64,000 nucleotides of DNA from Caulobacter sp. 73W (GTDB taxonomy: Bacteria > Pseudomonadota > Alphaproteobacteria > Caulobacterales > Caulobacteraceae): the NCBI RefSeq assembly GCF_041021955.1, contig NZ_CP158375.1, positions 3,522,501-3,586,500 on the forward strand, read 5' to 3'. Positions 56,398 through 64,000 of this stretch are shown here, piece by piece. The first letter of the stretch is position 1, and each line of letters begins with the position of its first letter. The position numbers and the translations under genes were made by a program. The notes beneath the pieces were generated by a model that was not told where the DNA came from, searched no databases, and saw only the letters and a list, made by a program, of their open reading frames with translations.

Positions 56398-56637
56398 ATG
56401 CCCAAGCGTATCCTCGAAGGGGTGGTCGTCTCCGACAAGGGCGACAAGACCATTGTAGTGAAGGTCGAACGGACCATCCTGCACCCGGTGCTCCGCAAGA
56501 TCGTTCGTCGATCCAAGAAGTACCACGCCCACGACGAAGCCAACGCGTACAAGGCGGGCGAACTCGCCCGTATCATCGAGTGCGCGCCGAAGTCCAAGCT
56601 GAAGACCTGGGAAGTCCTTCCCAAGGCTTCCGCTTAA
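56398..56637 (+). CDS. rpsQ: 30S ribosomal protein S17
   Basis: 79 aa; [20 protein letters not shown] and [21 protein letters not shown]-fold primary 16S binder. Confidence 0.97.
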   Translation: MPKRILEGVVVSDKGDKTIVVKVERTILHPVLRKIVRRSKKYHAHDEANAYKAGELARIIECAPKSKLKTWEVLPKASA

Positions 56638-56655
56638 AGTCTGGAAGGTTAAGCC

Positions 56656-57024
56656 ATGATCCAGATGCAAACTAACCTGGACGTCGCCGATAACTCGGGC
56701 GCACGCCGGGTCATGTGCATCAAGGTGCTGGGCGGCGCGAAGCGTCGTTACGCACACGTCGGGGACGTCATCGTCGTCTCCGTGAAGGAAGCGATTCCCC
56801 GCGGCCGCGTGAAGAAGGGCGACGTTCTGCGCGCCATCGTCGTGCGCACCAGCCAGGGCATCAAGCGCAAAGACGGTTCGATGATCCGCTTCGACAAGAA
56901 CGCGGCCGTCATCGTCAACAAGCAGAGCGAGCCGGTCGGCACGCGGATCTTCGGCCCGGTTCCCCGTGAACTGCGCGCCAAGAACCACATGAAGATCATC
57001 TCCCTCGCCCCCGAGGTGCTGTAA
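56656..57024 (+). CDS. rplN: 50S ribosomal protein L14
   Basis: 122 aa; [20 protein letters not shown] start and [20 protein letters not shown] end, both canonical. Overlaps rplX by one base. Confidence 0.98.
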   Translation: MIQMQTNLDVADNSGARRVMCIKVLGGAKRRYAHVGDVIVVSVKEAIPRGRVKKGDVLRAIVVRTSQGIKRKDGSMIRFDKNAAVIVNKQSEPVGTRIFGPVPRELRAKNHMKIISLAPEVL

Positions 57025-57338
57025 TGGCCGCGAAGATCAAGAAGGGTGACCGCGTCGTCGTGCTCACCGGCAAGGACAAGGGCAAGCAAGGCTCCGTCCT
57101 GGCCGTCTTCCCGAAGGAAGAGCGCGTTGTGGTCGAAGGCCTGAACATCGTTCAGCGCCACACCCGTCCGACCCAGGGCGATCCCCAGGGCGGCATCAAG
57201 AACAAGGAAGCTCCGCTGCACGTCTCGAACGTCGCGCTGGTGGACTCCAAGGGCAAGGCGACCCGCGTCGGCTTCCGCGTGGAAGGCGACAAGAAGGTCC
57301 GCGTGGCCAAGACCACGGGCGAGGTGATCAATGGCTGA
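57024..57338 (+). CDS. rplX: 50S ribosomal protein L24
   Basis: 104 aa; KOW motif [20 protein letters not shown]. The 3' end overlaps the rplE start by eight bases, so translation is probably coupled. Confidence 0.98.
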   Translation: MAAKIKKGDRVVVLTGKDKGKQGSVLAVFPKEERVVVEGLNIVQRHTRPTQGDPQGGIKNKEAPLHVSNVALVDSKGKATRVGFRVEGDKKVRVAKTTGEVING

Positions 57339-57900
57339 TCAAGCTTACGAGCCGCGGCTGAAGACGGTCTATCGCGAGCAAATCCGCTCCGCGCTGAAGA
57401 CCAAGTTCAGCTACACGAATGAGATGCAGGTCCCCAAGCTCGACAAGATCGTGCTGAACATGGGCATCGGCGAGGCTGTCGCGGACTCCAAGAAGGTCCA
57501 GGCCGCCATGAAGGACCTGGCGGCCATCGCCGGTCAGAAGCCGGCTCCGACCCGCGCCCGCCAATCGATCGCCGGCTTCAAGCTGCGCGAGAACATGGTC
57601 ATCGGCGCCAAGGTCACCCTGCGCAAGGAACGCATGTATGAGTTCCTGGACCGTCTGATCACGATCGCGCTGCCGCGCGTGAAGGATTTCCGTGGCCTGA
57701 AGGCGACGAGCTTCGACGGCCGTGGCAACTACGCCATGGGCCTGAAGGAGCACATCGTGTTCCCGGAAATCAACTACGACCAGATCGACCAGATGTGGGG
57801 CATGGACATCATCGTCTGCACGACCGCGAAGTCGGACGACGAGGCTCGCGAACTGCTTCGCGAATTCCAGTTCCCGTTCAATGACGGGAAGGACAACTGA
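57331..57900 (+). CDS. rplE: 50S ribosomal protein L5
   Basis: 189 aa; [20 protein letters not shown] and [20 protein letters not shown]. Binds 5S rRNA. Confidence 0.98.
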   Translation: MADQAYEPRLKTVYREQIRSALKTKFSYTNEMQVPKLDKIVLNMGIGEAVADSKKVQAAMKDLAAIAGQKPAPTRARQSIAGFKLRENMVIGAKVTLRKERMYEFLDRLITIALPRVKDFRGLKATSFDGRGNYAMGLKEHIVFPEINYDQIDQMWGMDIIVCTTAKSDDEARELLREFQFPFNDGKDN

Positions 57901-57901
57901 T

Positions 57902-58207
57902 ATGGCCAAGAAAAGCGCCGTCAACCGCAACGAGATGGTCAAGGCCCTCGTCAAGCAACTCGCCGACAAGCGCGCCGCGCTGAAGGCGATCGCCAATGAC
58001 GAAAGCCTGCCGCTGGAAGAACGCTTTGAAGCCCGCCTGAAGCTGGCGAAGCTGCCGCGCAACTCGTCCAAGACCCGCATCCGCAACCGGTGCGAAGTCA
58101 CGGGCCGCCCGCGCGCCTACTATCGCAAGCTCAAGATGAGCCGCGTCAGCCTCCGCGAACTGGGTTCGCAGGGCCTGATCCCCGGCCTCGTCAAGTCGAG
58201 CTGGTGA
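57902..58207 (+). CDS. rpsN: 30S ribosomal protein S14 (long, zinc-free type)
   Basis: 101 aa from ATG 57902. [20 protein letters not shown] is diagnostic; the CxxC pairs of the short zinc form are absent. Confidence 0.97.
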   Translation: MAKKSAVNRNEMVKALVKQLADKRAALKAIANDESLPLEERFEARLKLAKLPRNSSKTRIRNRCEVTGRPRAYYRKLKMSRVSLRELGSQGLIPGLVKSSW

Positions 58208-58217
58208 GGACGATCAG

Positions 58218-58617
58218 ATGTCGATGAACGATCCCCTGAGCGACATGATCGCTCGCATCAAGAACGCCGCGACCCGCAAGCGTTCGAAGGTGTCGACCCC
58301 GGCTTCGAAGCTGCGCGCCCGCGTGCTCGACGTCCTGGCCGACGAAGGCTACATCCGCGGCTACTCGCTGGTCGAGAAGCCGGGCGCCTTCCCGGAGTTC
58401 GAAATTGAGCTGAAGTACTTTGACGGCGAACCCGTCATCGTGGAGATCAGCCGTGTTTCGAAGCCCGGCCGCCGCGTCTACTCGTCGATCAAGGATCTCA
58501 AGCCGATCAAGAACGGCCTGGGCATCTCGATCCTGTCGACGCCGAAGGGCGTCATGTCAGAACTCCGCCGCCCGCGACGCTAATGTCGGCGGCGAAGTCC
58601 TCTGCCGCGTCTACTAA
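58218..58617 (+). CDS. rpsH: 30S ribosomal protein S8, apparent +1 frameshift near 58561
   Basis: S8 binds the central 16S domain and is essential. The sequence is normal through [13 protein letters not shown], then one extra A (58561 or 58562) sends the frame to an early stop at 58583, giving 121 aa ending ELRRPRR. In the next frame the expected C-terminus [16 protein letters not shown] runs to a stop at 58617; with the extra A removed the protein is 132 aa, the normal length. That C-terminal segment forms the main rRNA-binding surface. A sequencing or assembly error is the simplest reading; true frameshifting or an altered S8 is less likely. Confidence 0.85.
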
Positions 58618-58634
58618 GCGGAGAGGGGAAAGAC

Positions 58635-59168
58635 ATGTCTCGTATTGGTAAGAAAGCCGTTGTGATCCCGTCGGGCGTGACCCTCACGCTCGCGGGCCAG
58701 ACGGTCACGGTGAAGGGCCCCAAGGGCCAGCTGTCCTGGACGGTGTCGGAAGACGTCGAAATCAAGCAGGAAGGCAACGAGCTCAGCCTCACGCCGCGCG
58801 GCAACTCCAAGCGCGCTCGCGGCATGTGGGGTCTGTCCCGCACCCTGGTGAACAACATGGTCATCGGCGTGACCCAAGGCTTCGAGGAAACCCTCGAGCT
58901 GGTCGGCGTCGGTTATCGCGCTGCGATGAAGGGCCAGGCCCTCTCGATGCAGCTCGGCTTCAGCCACGACGTCGATATCCCGGCCCCGGCCGGCATCACG
59001 TTCGCGGTCCCGAAGCAGACCGAAGTGAAGATCACCGGCATCGACAAGCAGGCCGTTGGCGAAATCGCTGCGAAGATCCGCAAGATTCGCCCGCCGGAGC
59101 CCTACAAGGGCAAGGGCGTTCGCTATGCAGGCGAAAAGGTCCGTCGCAAAGAAGGCAAGAAGAAGTAA
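58635..59168 (+). CDS. rplF: 50S ribosomal protein L6
   Basis: 177 aa; [20 protein letters not shown] start and [20 protein letters not shown] near the end. Sits near the factor-binding region. Confidence 0.98.
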   Translation: MSRIGKKAVVIPSGVTLTLAGQTVTVKGPKGQLSWTVSEDVEIKQEGNELSLTPRGNSKRARGMWGLSRTLVNNMVIGVTQGFEETLELVGVGYRAAMKGQALSMQLGFSHDVDIPAPAGITFAVPKQTEVKITGIDKQAVGEIAAKIRKIRPPEPYKGKGVRYAGEKVRRKEGKKK

Positions 59169-59171
59169 GCC

Positions 59172-59528
59172 ATGGCGCTCTCTCCTCGCGAAAATGCCCT
59201 GCGTCGCGCTCAGCGCAACCGCACGCGGCTCAAGAAGCTGGCCAATGGCCGTCCTCGTCTGTCGGTCTTCCGCTCGGGCAAGAACATCTACGCCCAGGTC
59301 ATCGATGACGCTCAAGGCGTCACCCTGGTCGCCGCGTCCTCGCTGGAAGGCGAAGGCAAGGCCAAGGGTTCCGACAAGGCCGCTGCGGCCACTGTCGGCA
59401 AGCTCGTCGCCGAGCGTGCGATTGAAAAGGGCGTCAAGGACGTCGTCTTCGATCGTGGCGGCTACATCTATCACGGCCGGGTCAAGGCCCTGGCTGACGC
59501 CGCGCGCGAAGCCGGCCTGAACTTCTGA
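59172..59528 (+). CDS. rplR: 50S ribosomal protein L18
   Basis: 118 aa; [20 protein letters not shown] and [20 protein letters not shown]. Binds 5S rRNA with L5. Confidence 0.98.
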   Translation: MALSPRENALRRAQRNRTRLKKLANGRPRLSVFRSGKNIYAQVIDDAQGVTLVAASSLEGEGKAKGSDKAAAATVGKLVAERAIEKGVKDVVFDRGGYIYHGRVKALADAAREAGLNF

Positions 59529-59538
59529 GGATCTGATC

Positions 59539-60120
59539 ATGGCTCGTCCGAACGAAGGCGGCCGCGACCGTCGTCCCCGCGAACGCGAGGAAGTCGAAAG
59601 CGACATCGTCGAGAAACTGGTCCACATCAACCGCGTCGCCGCCACCGTGAAGGGCGGCCGTCGCTTCAGCTTCGCCGCTCTGATGGTCGTTGGTGACCAA
59701 AAGGGCCGCGTGGGCTTCGGTCATGGCAAGGCGCGTGAAGTGCCGGAAGCCATCCGCAAGGCCACCGAAGAAGCCAAGAAGTCCATGATCCGCGTTCCCC
59801 TGCGGGAATCGCGCACCCTGCACCATGACGGCCAAGGCCGTTGGGGCGCCGGCAAGATCATGGTCCGCTCGGCTCCTCCGGGCACCGGCGTCATCGCCGG
59901 CGGTCCGATGCGCGCCGTGCTCGAAACCCTCGGCGTCCAGGACGTCGTGGGCAAGTCGACCGGTTCTTCCAACCCGTACAACATGGTCCGCGCGACGTTT
60001 GAAGCGCTGAAGGCCCAGGCTTCGCCCCGCCAGATCGCCGCCAAGCGCGGCAAGAAGGTTGGCGACATCCTCGGCCGTCGTGCCGACGGCGCCTCGGCCC
60101 CGGACTCGATCGAGGGCTAA
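59539..60120 (+). CDS. rpsE: 30S ribosomal protein S5
   Basis: 193 aa; [20 protein letters not shown] and [20 protein letters not shown]. The N-terminus has about 25 charged residues before the conserved domain. Decoding-fidelity protein. Confidence 0.98.
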   Translation: MARPNEGGRDRRPREREEVESDIVEKLVHINRVAATVKGGRRFSFAALMVVGDQKGRVGFGHGKAREVPEAIRKATEEAKKSMIRVPLRESRTLHHDGQGRWGAGKIMVRSAPPGTGVIAGGPMRAVLETLGVQDVVGKSTGSSNPYNMVRATFEALKAQASPRQIAAKRGKKVGDILGRRADGASAPDSIEG

Positions 60121-60123
60121 ACC

Positions 60124-60306
60124 ATGGCTGCTAAGACTGTCACTGTTCGCCAGACGGCGAGCCCGATCCGCCGCACCAAGGACCAGCGCGCCACGCTCGC
60201 CGGTCTGGGCCTCAACAAGGTGGGCCGCACGTCCACCCTCGAGGACACCCCTTCGGTCCGTGGGATGATCGCAAAGGTCGCCCACATGGTTGAAGTGGTC
60301 GGCTAA
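60124..60306 (+). CDS. rpmD: 50S ribosomal protein L30
   Basis: 60 aa; [20 protein letters not shown] and [20 protein letters not shown]. Followed by a terminator-like hairpin rather than directly by rplO. Confidence 0.97.
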   Translation: MAAKTVTVRQTASPIRRTKDQRATLAGLGLNKVGRTSTLEDTPSVRGMIAKVAHMVEVVG

Positions 60307-60315
60307 GACCGCTAC

Positions 60316-60360
60316 ATCCGCCCACCCGCGCACGACGCAGGTGGGCGGATTAATTTTTTT
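60316..60360 (+). terminator. Terminator-like hairpin inside the spc operon
   Basis: ATCCGCCCACC, 13-base loop, GGTGGGCGGAT, then TAATTTTTTT. Perfect 11-bp arms and seven Ts, between rpmD and rplO. Confidence 0.7.
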
Positions 60361-60412
60361 CAAAGCCGAGTCGGGGCAGGGGTCCCGGCGCAGATCTCCA
60401 AGGAGAGGCACT

Positions 60413-60898
60413 ATGACGAAGCTCAACGAACTCGCTCCTCGCGAAGGCTCCACCAAGAACCGCATGCGCGTCGGCCGCGGCCCGGGTTCGGGCAAGGGCA
60501 AGACCAGCGGTCGCGGCGTGAAGGGCCAGAAGTCCCGTACCGGCGTCGCCATCGCGGGCTTCGAAGGCGGCCAGATGCCGCTGCACATGCGCATGCCGAA
60601 GCGCGGCTTCAACAACCCGTTCGCCAAGGAGTTCGCTGAAGTGAACCTGTGGCGTCTGGAGCAGGCGGTCGCCGCCGGCAAGCTCGACGCCAAGAAGGCG
60701 ATCGACGCCGACGCCCTGATCGCCGCCGGCGTCATCCGCCGCAAGAAGGATGGCGTGAAGCTGCTGGGCAAGGGCGAGCTGAAGGCCAAGCTCGACATCA
60801 CCGTCTATGCGGCCACTCCGTCGGCCGTGAAGGCCGTCGAAGCCGCCGGCGGCAAGGTCAGCCAGACCCGCCCGGCTCCGGCCCAGGCGGAAGCCTAA
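60413..60898 (+). CDS. rplO: 50S ribosomal protein L15
   Basis: 161 aa from ATG 60413 (AAGGAGAGG upstream). [20 protein letters not shown] and [17 protein letters not shown] are diagnostic. 106 bases separate it from rpmD, unusual within this operon. Confidence 0.97.
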   Translation: MTKLNELAPREGSTKNRMRVGRGPGSGKGKTSGRGVKGQKSRTGVAIAGFEGGQMPLHMRMPKRGFNNPFAKEFAEVNLWRLEQAVAAGKLDAKKAIDADALIAAGVIRRKKDGVKLLGKGELKAKLDITVYAATPSAVKAVEAAGGKVSQTRPAPAQAEA

Positions 60899-60943
60899 GC
60901 CACACTTCGCCCGGCTTCGCGCCGGGCAGGTATTCTACAAGGG

Positions 60944-60975
60944 GGCGGCGGGTGACAACGCCCGCCGCCTTCCTT
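60944..60975 (+). terminator. Hairpin between rplO and secY
   Basis: GGCGGCGGG, eight-base loop, CCCGCCGCC then TTCCTT. A weaker terminator or attenuator; a second hairpin GCCCGGC-TTCGC-GCCGGGC precedes it near 60909-60927. Confidence 0.4.
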
Positions 60976-61007
60976 ATGTGTCTCGCCACATAGTCGTGGG
61001 AATCTAG

Positions 61008-62360
61008 ATGGCGTCAGCCGCAGAACAGCTCGCAGCGAACATGAACTTCGGGTCCTTCCAGAAGGCCTCGGAACTTCACAAGCGCATCTGGTTCACCATC
61101 CTCGCGATGGTGGTCTATCGTCTCGGCACGTACATCCCGATCCCGGGCATCAACTCGGGTGCGTTCGCGCAAGCGTTCGGCGGGCAGTCCCAGGGCATCC
61201 TGGGCATGTTCAACATGTTCTCGGGCGGCGCCGTCGAGCGGATGGCCATCTTCGCCCTGAACGTGATGCCCTATATCTCGGCGTCGATCATCGTGCAGCT
61301 GATGGGCACGGTGTATCCGCCATGGGAAAAGCTGCGCAAGGAAGGCGGGGAGGCGGGCCGCAAGACCCTCAACCAGTACACCCGCTACCTGACCGTCATC
61401 CTGGCCCTGTTCCAGTCGGGCTCGATCGCCATGGGTCTGCAAGCCAGCCCTGGCCTGGTGGACAATCCCGGCCTGTTCTTCGTGGTTTCGACCATCGTGG
61501 CCCTGACGGGCGGCACCATGTTCCTGATGTGGCTGGGTGAGCAGATCACCAGCCGCGGCGTGGGCAACGGCACCAGCCTGATCATCTTCGCCGGCATCGT
61601 GGCGGGCCTGCCCCGCGGCGTCTGGCAGATGTTCGAAATGACCCGCACGGGCGCGCTGTCGGCCTTCGCCATGTTCGCGATCATGGGCATCGCCGTGGCG
61701 GTCATCTTCGCCATCGTGTTCATGGAGCGCTCGCAGCGCCGCCTGCTGGTGCAATATCCCAAGCGCCAGGTGGGCAACCGCATGTTCGGCGGCGACACCT
61801 CGTTCCTGCCGCTGAAGATCAACACCGCCGGCGTCATCCCGCCGATCTTCGCCTCCAGCCTTCTGCTGCTGCCGGCGACGGTCATGGGCTTCTTGGCCAC
61901 CGCCAACCTGCCGGCCTGGGCCCAGTGGGTGCCCGGCGTGGTGGGCCAGCTGCAGCACGGCCAGCCGGCCTTCATGGTCGCCTACGGCCTGATGATCGTC
62001 TTCTTCTGCTTCTTCTACACGTCGATCGTGTTCAATCCGGACGACACGGCCGAGAACCTGCGCAAGTACGGCGGGTTCCTGCCCGGCATCCGTCCCGGCA
62101 AGCGCACGGCCGAATATCTGGACTACGTGCTGACCCGTCTGACGGTGATCGGCGCGGCGTACATCACCCTGGTCTGCCTTCTGCCCGAAGCGCTGATCGG
62201 CTTCTACAACGCCCCGTTCTACCTGGGCGGCACCTCGATCCTCATCGTCGTGACCGTGACCATGGACACCGTGGCGCAGATCCAGTCCCATCTGCTGGCG
62301 CACCAGTATGAGGGCCTGATCAAGAAGTCGAAGTTGCGCGGCGGCGGTCGCGGACGCTAG
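61008..62360 (+). CDS. secY: Protein translocase subunit SecY
   Basis: 450 aa, ten membrane segments. Core of the Sec channel. Motifs include YRLGTYIPIPGINSGAFAQA, MNMFSGG-type plug region (GMFNMFSGGAVERMAIFALN), and the cytosolic loop RPGKRTAEYLDYVLTRLT. Located in the spc operon before adk. Confidence 0.98.
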   Translation: MASAAEQLAANMNFGSFQKASELHKRIWFTILAMVVYRLGTYIPIPGINSGAFAQAFGGQSQGILGMFNMFSGGAVERMAIFALNVMPYISASIIVQLMGTVYPPWEKLRKEGGEAGRKTLNQYTRYLTVILALFQSGSIAMGLQASPGLVDNPGLFFVVSTIVALTGGTMFLMWLGEQITSRGVGNGTSLIIFAGIVAGLPRGVWQMFEMTRTGALSAFAMFAIMGIAVAVIFAIVFMERSQRRLLVQYPKRQVGNRMFGGDTSFLPLKINTAGVIPPIFASSLLLLPATVMGFLATANLPAWAQWVPGVVGQLQHGQPAFMVAYGLMIVFFCFFYTSIVFNPDDTAENLRKYGGFLPGIRPGKRTAEYLDYVLTRLTVIGAAYITLVCLLPEALIGFYNAPFYLGGTSILIVVTVTMDTVAQIQSHLLAHQYEGLIKKSKLRGGGRGR

Positions 62361-62425
62361 TTGAAACTAGGGCCAGGAAACGGCGGGCGCTAAGACCCGT
62401 CCAGGATGTGCGAGGGGCACTTTAG

Positions 62426-62998
62426 ATGAACTTGATCCTGTTTGGACCGCCGGCCGCCGGCAAGGGGACGCAGGCCAAGCGCCTGGTCGACGAGCATGGC
62501 ATGGTCCAGCTGTCGACCGGGGACATGCTGCGGGCCGCCATCGCCTCGGGCTCCGAGCTGGGCCAGAAGGTGAAGGGCGTTCTCGACCGCGGCGAACTGG
62601 TCACGGATGAGATCGTCATCGCCCTGATCGAAGACCGCCTGCCGGAGGCTGAAGCCGCCGGCGGCGCCATCTTCGACGGCTTCCCGCGCACGGTCGCGCA
62701 AGCAGAGGCGCTCGACGCCATGCTCGCCAGCCGTGGCGCAAAGGTTGATGTCGTCCTTCGCTTGAAGGTAGACGAACCGGCCCTGATGGGTCGAATCGCC
62801 AAGCAATTCGCCGACCAGGGTCGTCCTGACGACAATCCCGAGGTCTTCGGCACCCGCCTGAAGGCCTACAACGACCAGACGGCTCCGCTGCTGCCTTACT
62901 ACAAGGCGCAGGGGAAGCTGGTCGAACTGGACGGCATGGGTTCGGTGGAGGCTGTCGCGGCCGACATCGACGCCGCCCTCGGGACAGTTGTTAAATAA
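62426..62998 (+). CDS. adk: Adenylate kinase
   Basis: 190 aa, the short form without the zinc/LID insertion. P-loop GPPAAGKGTQAKRL, NMP site STGDMLRAAIASG, FDGFPRTVAQAEALD, and the LID region RPDDNPEVFGTRL. Interconverts AMP, ADP and ATP. Confidence 0.98.
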   Translation: MNLILFGPPAAGKGTQAKRLVDEHGMVQLSTGDMLRAAIASGSELGQKVKGVLDRGELVTDEIVIALIEDRLPEAEAAGGAIFDGFPRTVAQAEALDAMLASRGAKVDVVLRLKVDEPALMGRIAKQFADQGRPDDNPEVFGTRLKAYNDQTAPLLPYYKAQGKLVELDGMGSVEAVAADIDAALGTVVK

Positions 62999-63034
62999 GC
63001 TTCGCGGAGCAGGGAATTTTCCCTGTTTCAAAGG

Positions 63035-63062
63035 TTGACGGAAGCGCGCCGATCCCTATAAC
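63035..63062 (+). promoter_or_regulatory. Promoter of the rpsM-rpsK-(rpoA) operon
   Basis: TTGACG, 16 bases, TATAAC, about 105 bases before the rpsM start. A small hairpin CAGGGAA-TT-TTCCCTG-TTTC (63010-63029) just before it may end the adk transcript. Confidence 0.7.
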
Positions 63063-63167
63063 GGTGCGCTTCCGCGAAAGGCGCGATGGCGCGCGTAGGC
63101 TCAACTCGATCGGGTTGCGGCCTCTGTGCCCTTCGCGCTTATTGGCGTGATCAGGAGATTTATAGAC

Positions 63168-63536
63168 GTGGCCCGTATCGCAGGCGTCAACATTCCGACG
63201 AACAAGCGCGTTCTCATCGCGCTTCAGTACATCCATGGCATCGGCCAGAAGTCCGCTTCGGACATCATGCAGAAGGTCGGCCTGGACGCCGCGCGCCGCG
63301 TGAACGAGCTCACGGACGCCGAGGTTCTGCAAATCCGTGAAACCATCGACCGTGACTTCACGGTTGAGGGTGACCTGCGTCGCGAGACGGCGGTCAACAT
63401 CAAGCGCCTGATGGATCTGGCCTGCTATCGTGGCCTGCGTCACCGTAAGGGCCTGCCGGTCCGCGGTCAGCGCACGCACACGAACGCCCGCACCCGCAAG
63501 GGTCCGGCCAAGCCGATCGCCGGCAAGAAGAAGTAA
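63168..63536 (+). CDS. rpsM: 30S ribosomal protein S13
   Basis: 122 aa from GTG 63168, which gives the canonical start [25 protein letters not shown] is 10 bases upstream. The frame is open to 63126 but without conservation. [18 protein letters not shown] is the family end. Confidence 0.97.
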   Translation: MARIAGVNIPTNKRVLIALQYIHGIGQKSASDIMQKVGLDAARRVNELTDAEVLQIRETIDRDFTVEGDLRRETAVNIKRLMDLACYRGLRHRKGLPVRGQRTHTNARTRKGPAKPIAGKKK

Positions 63537-63548
63537 GAGAGCTAGATC

Positions 63549-63938
63549 GTGGCCAAGGAACCGGCGCGCGTTAAAAAGCGCGAACGCAAGAACATCACCT
63601 CGGGCGTGGCGCATGTGAACGCCTCGTTCAACAACACCATGATCACCATCACCGACGCGCAGGGGAACACCATCTCCTGGTCGAGCGCCGGCATGATGGG
63701 CTTCAAGGGTTCGCGCAAGTCGACCCCGTACGCCGCCCAGATGGCCGCCGAAGACGCCGGCCGCAAGGCTGCGGACCACGGCGTGAAGACCCTGGAAGTC
63801 AACGTCTCGGGTCCGGGTTCGGGCCGTGAGTCGGCGCTGCGCGCTCTGCAGTCGGTCGGCTTCACGATCACCACGATCCGCGACGTGACCCCGATTCCGC
63901 ACAATGGTTGCCGGCCGCCCAAGCGCCGGCGCGTTTAA
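63549..63938 (+). CDS. rpsK: 30S ribosomal protein S11
   Basis: 129 aa from GTG 63549. [20 protein letters not shown] and [16 protein letters not shown] are diagnostic. The next gene, expected to be rpoA, lies beyond the window; 63939-64000 shows only leader sequence. Confidence 0.98.
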   Translation: MAKEPARVKKRERKNITSGVAHVNASFNNTMITITDAQGNTISWSSAGMMGFKGSRKSTPYAAQMAAEDAGRKAADHGVKTLEVNVSGPGSGRESALRALQSVGFTITTIRDVTPIPHNGCRPPKRRRV

Positions 63939-64000
63939 GGCCTGACCAACCTGACTTCCCTGCGCCGGCTGCGAGATTCGTGGCCGGCGAGCCGCGTTCA

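Overview
The window is a GC-rich (roughly two-thirds G+C), densely packed chromosomal segment of an alphaproteobacterium, most likely a Caulobacter-type member of the Caulobacteraceae. This rests on the style of the ribosomal proteins (S3 with an Arg/Asp/Gly-rich tail, L3 with an Ala/Pro/Glu-rich tail), two DUF2336 proteins, many Hpt/receiver proteins, a TonB receptor with an ECF sigma/FecR pair, and adk directly after secY. The assignment is inference from family content; no 16S gene is present. No phage, insertion sequence or CRISPR array was seen.

Layout. 1-6000: partial TPR-sulfotransferase, sulfate ABC transporter cysT-cysW-cysA, and a convergent hybrid histidine kinase. 6100-12140: two DUF2336 proteins, a small gene with its own strong promoter and terminator, an XRE regulator plus a membrane-anchored RTX-repeat protein, an Hpt protein, and NAD kinase. 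12287-18023: a class II aldolase, a secreted protein, then a three-gene lysine/2-aminoadipate catabolic cluster (D-2-hydroxyglutarate dehydrogenase-like, AmaB-like aldehyde dehydrogenase, HglS-like 2-oxoadipate decarboxylase). 18271-22592: RND efflux pair. 22611-25284: cytochrome c, a small membrane protein, arfB, UPF0178 and an Hpt protein. 25289-29300: a signalling island (two receivers, a frameshifted GAF/PAS hybrid kinase and a FixJ-like regulator). 29652-38890: a transglutaminase-like protease, periplasmic M14 and M20 peptidases, FecR/ECF sigma and a TonB receptor. 38901-42989: tRNA-Thr and the putrescine operon potF-A-H-I. 43158-47182: metG, a 2OG-Fe(II) oxygenase, a TerC protein and rlmB. 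47343-50919: tRNA-Tyr, tRNA-Gly, tuf, a DUF2807 protein and a small porin. 51464-end: the S10-spc-alpha ribosomal superoperon with secY and adk, running off the right edge before rpoA.

Points worth attention. (1) The lysine catabolic trio is a coherent pathway, with a large palindrome in front of a short HglS. (2) Two indel-type frameshifts occur: one in a G run of the hybrid kinase and one near the 3' end of rpsH, an essential gene, so sequence error must be excluded. (3) The tail of tuf is duplicated 66 bp downstream around two perfect hairpins. (4) An XRE/RTX gene pair of unknown function sits next to a small well-expressed gene. (5) Three families of dispersed intergenic palindromes are present. 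(6) An intrinsic-terminator-like hairpin splits the spc operon between rpmD and rplO.
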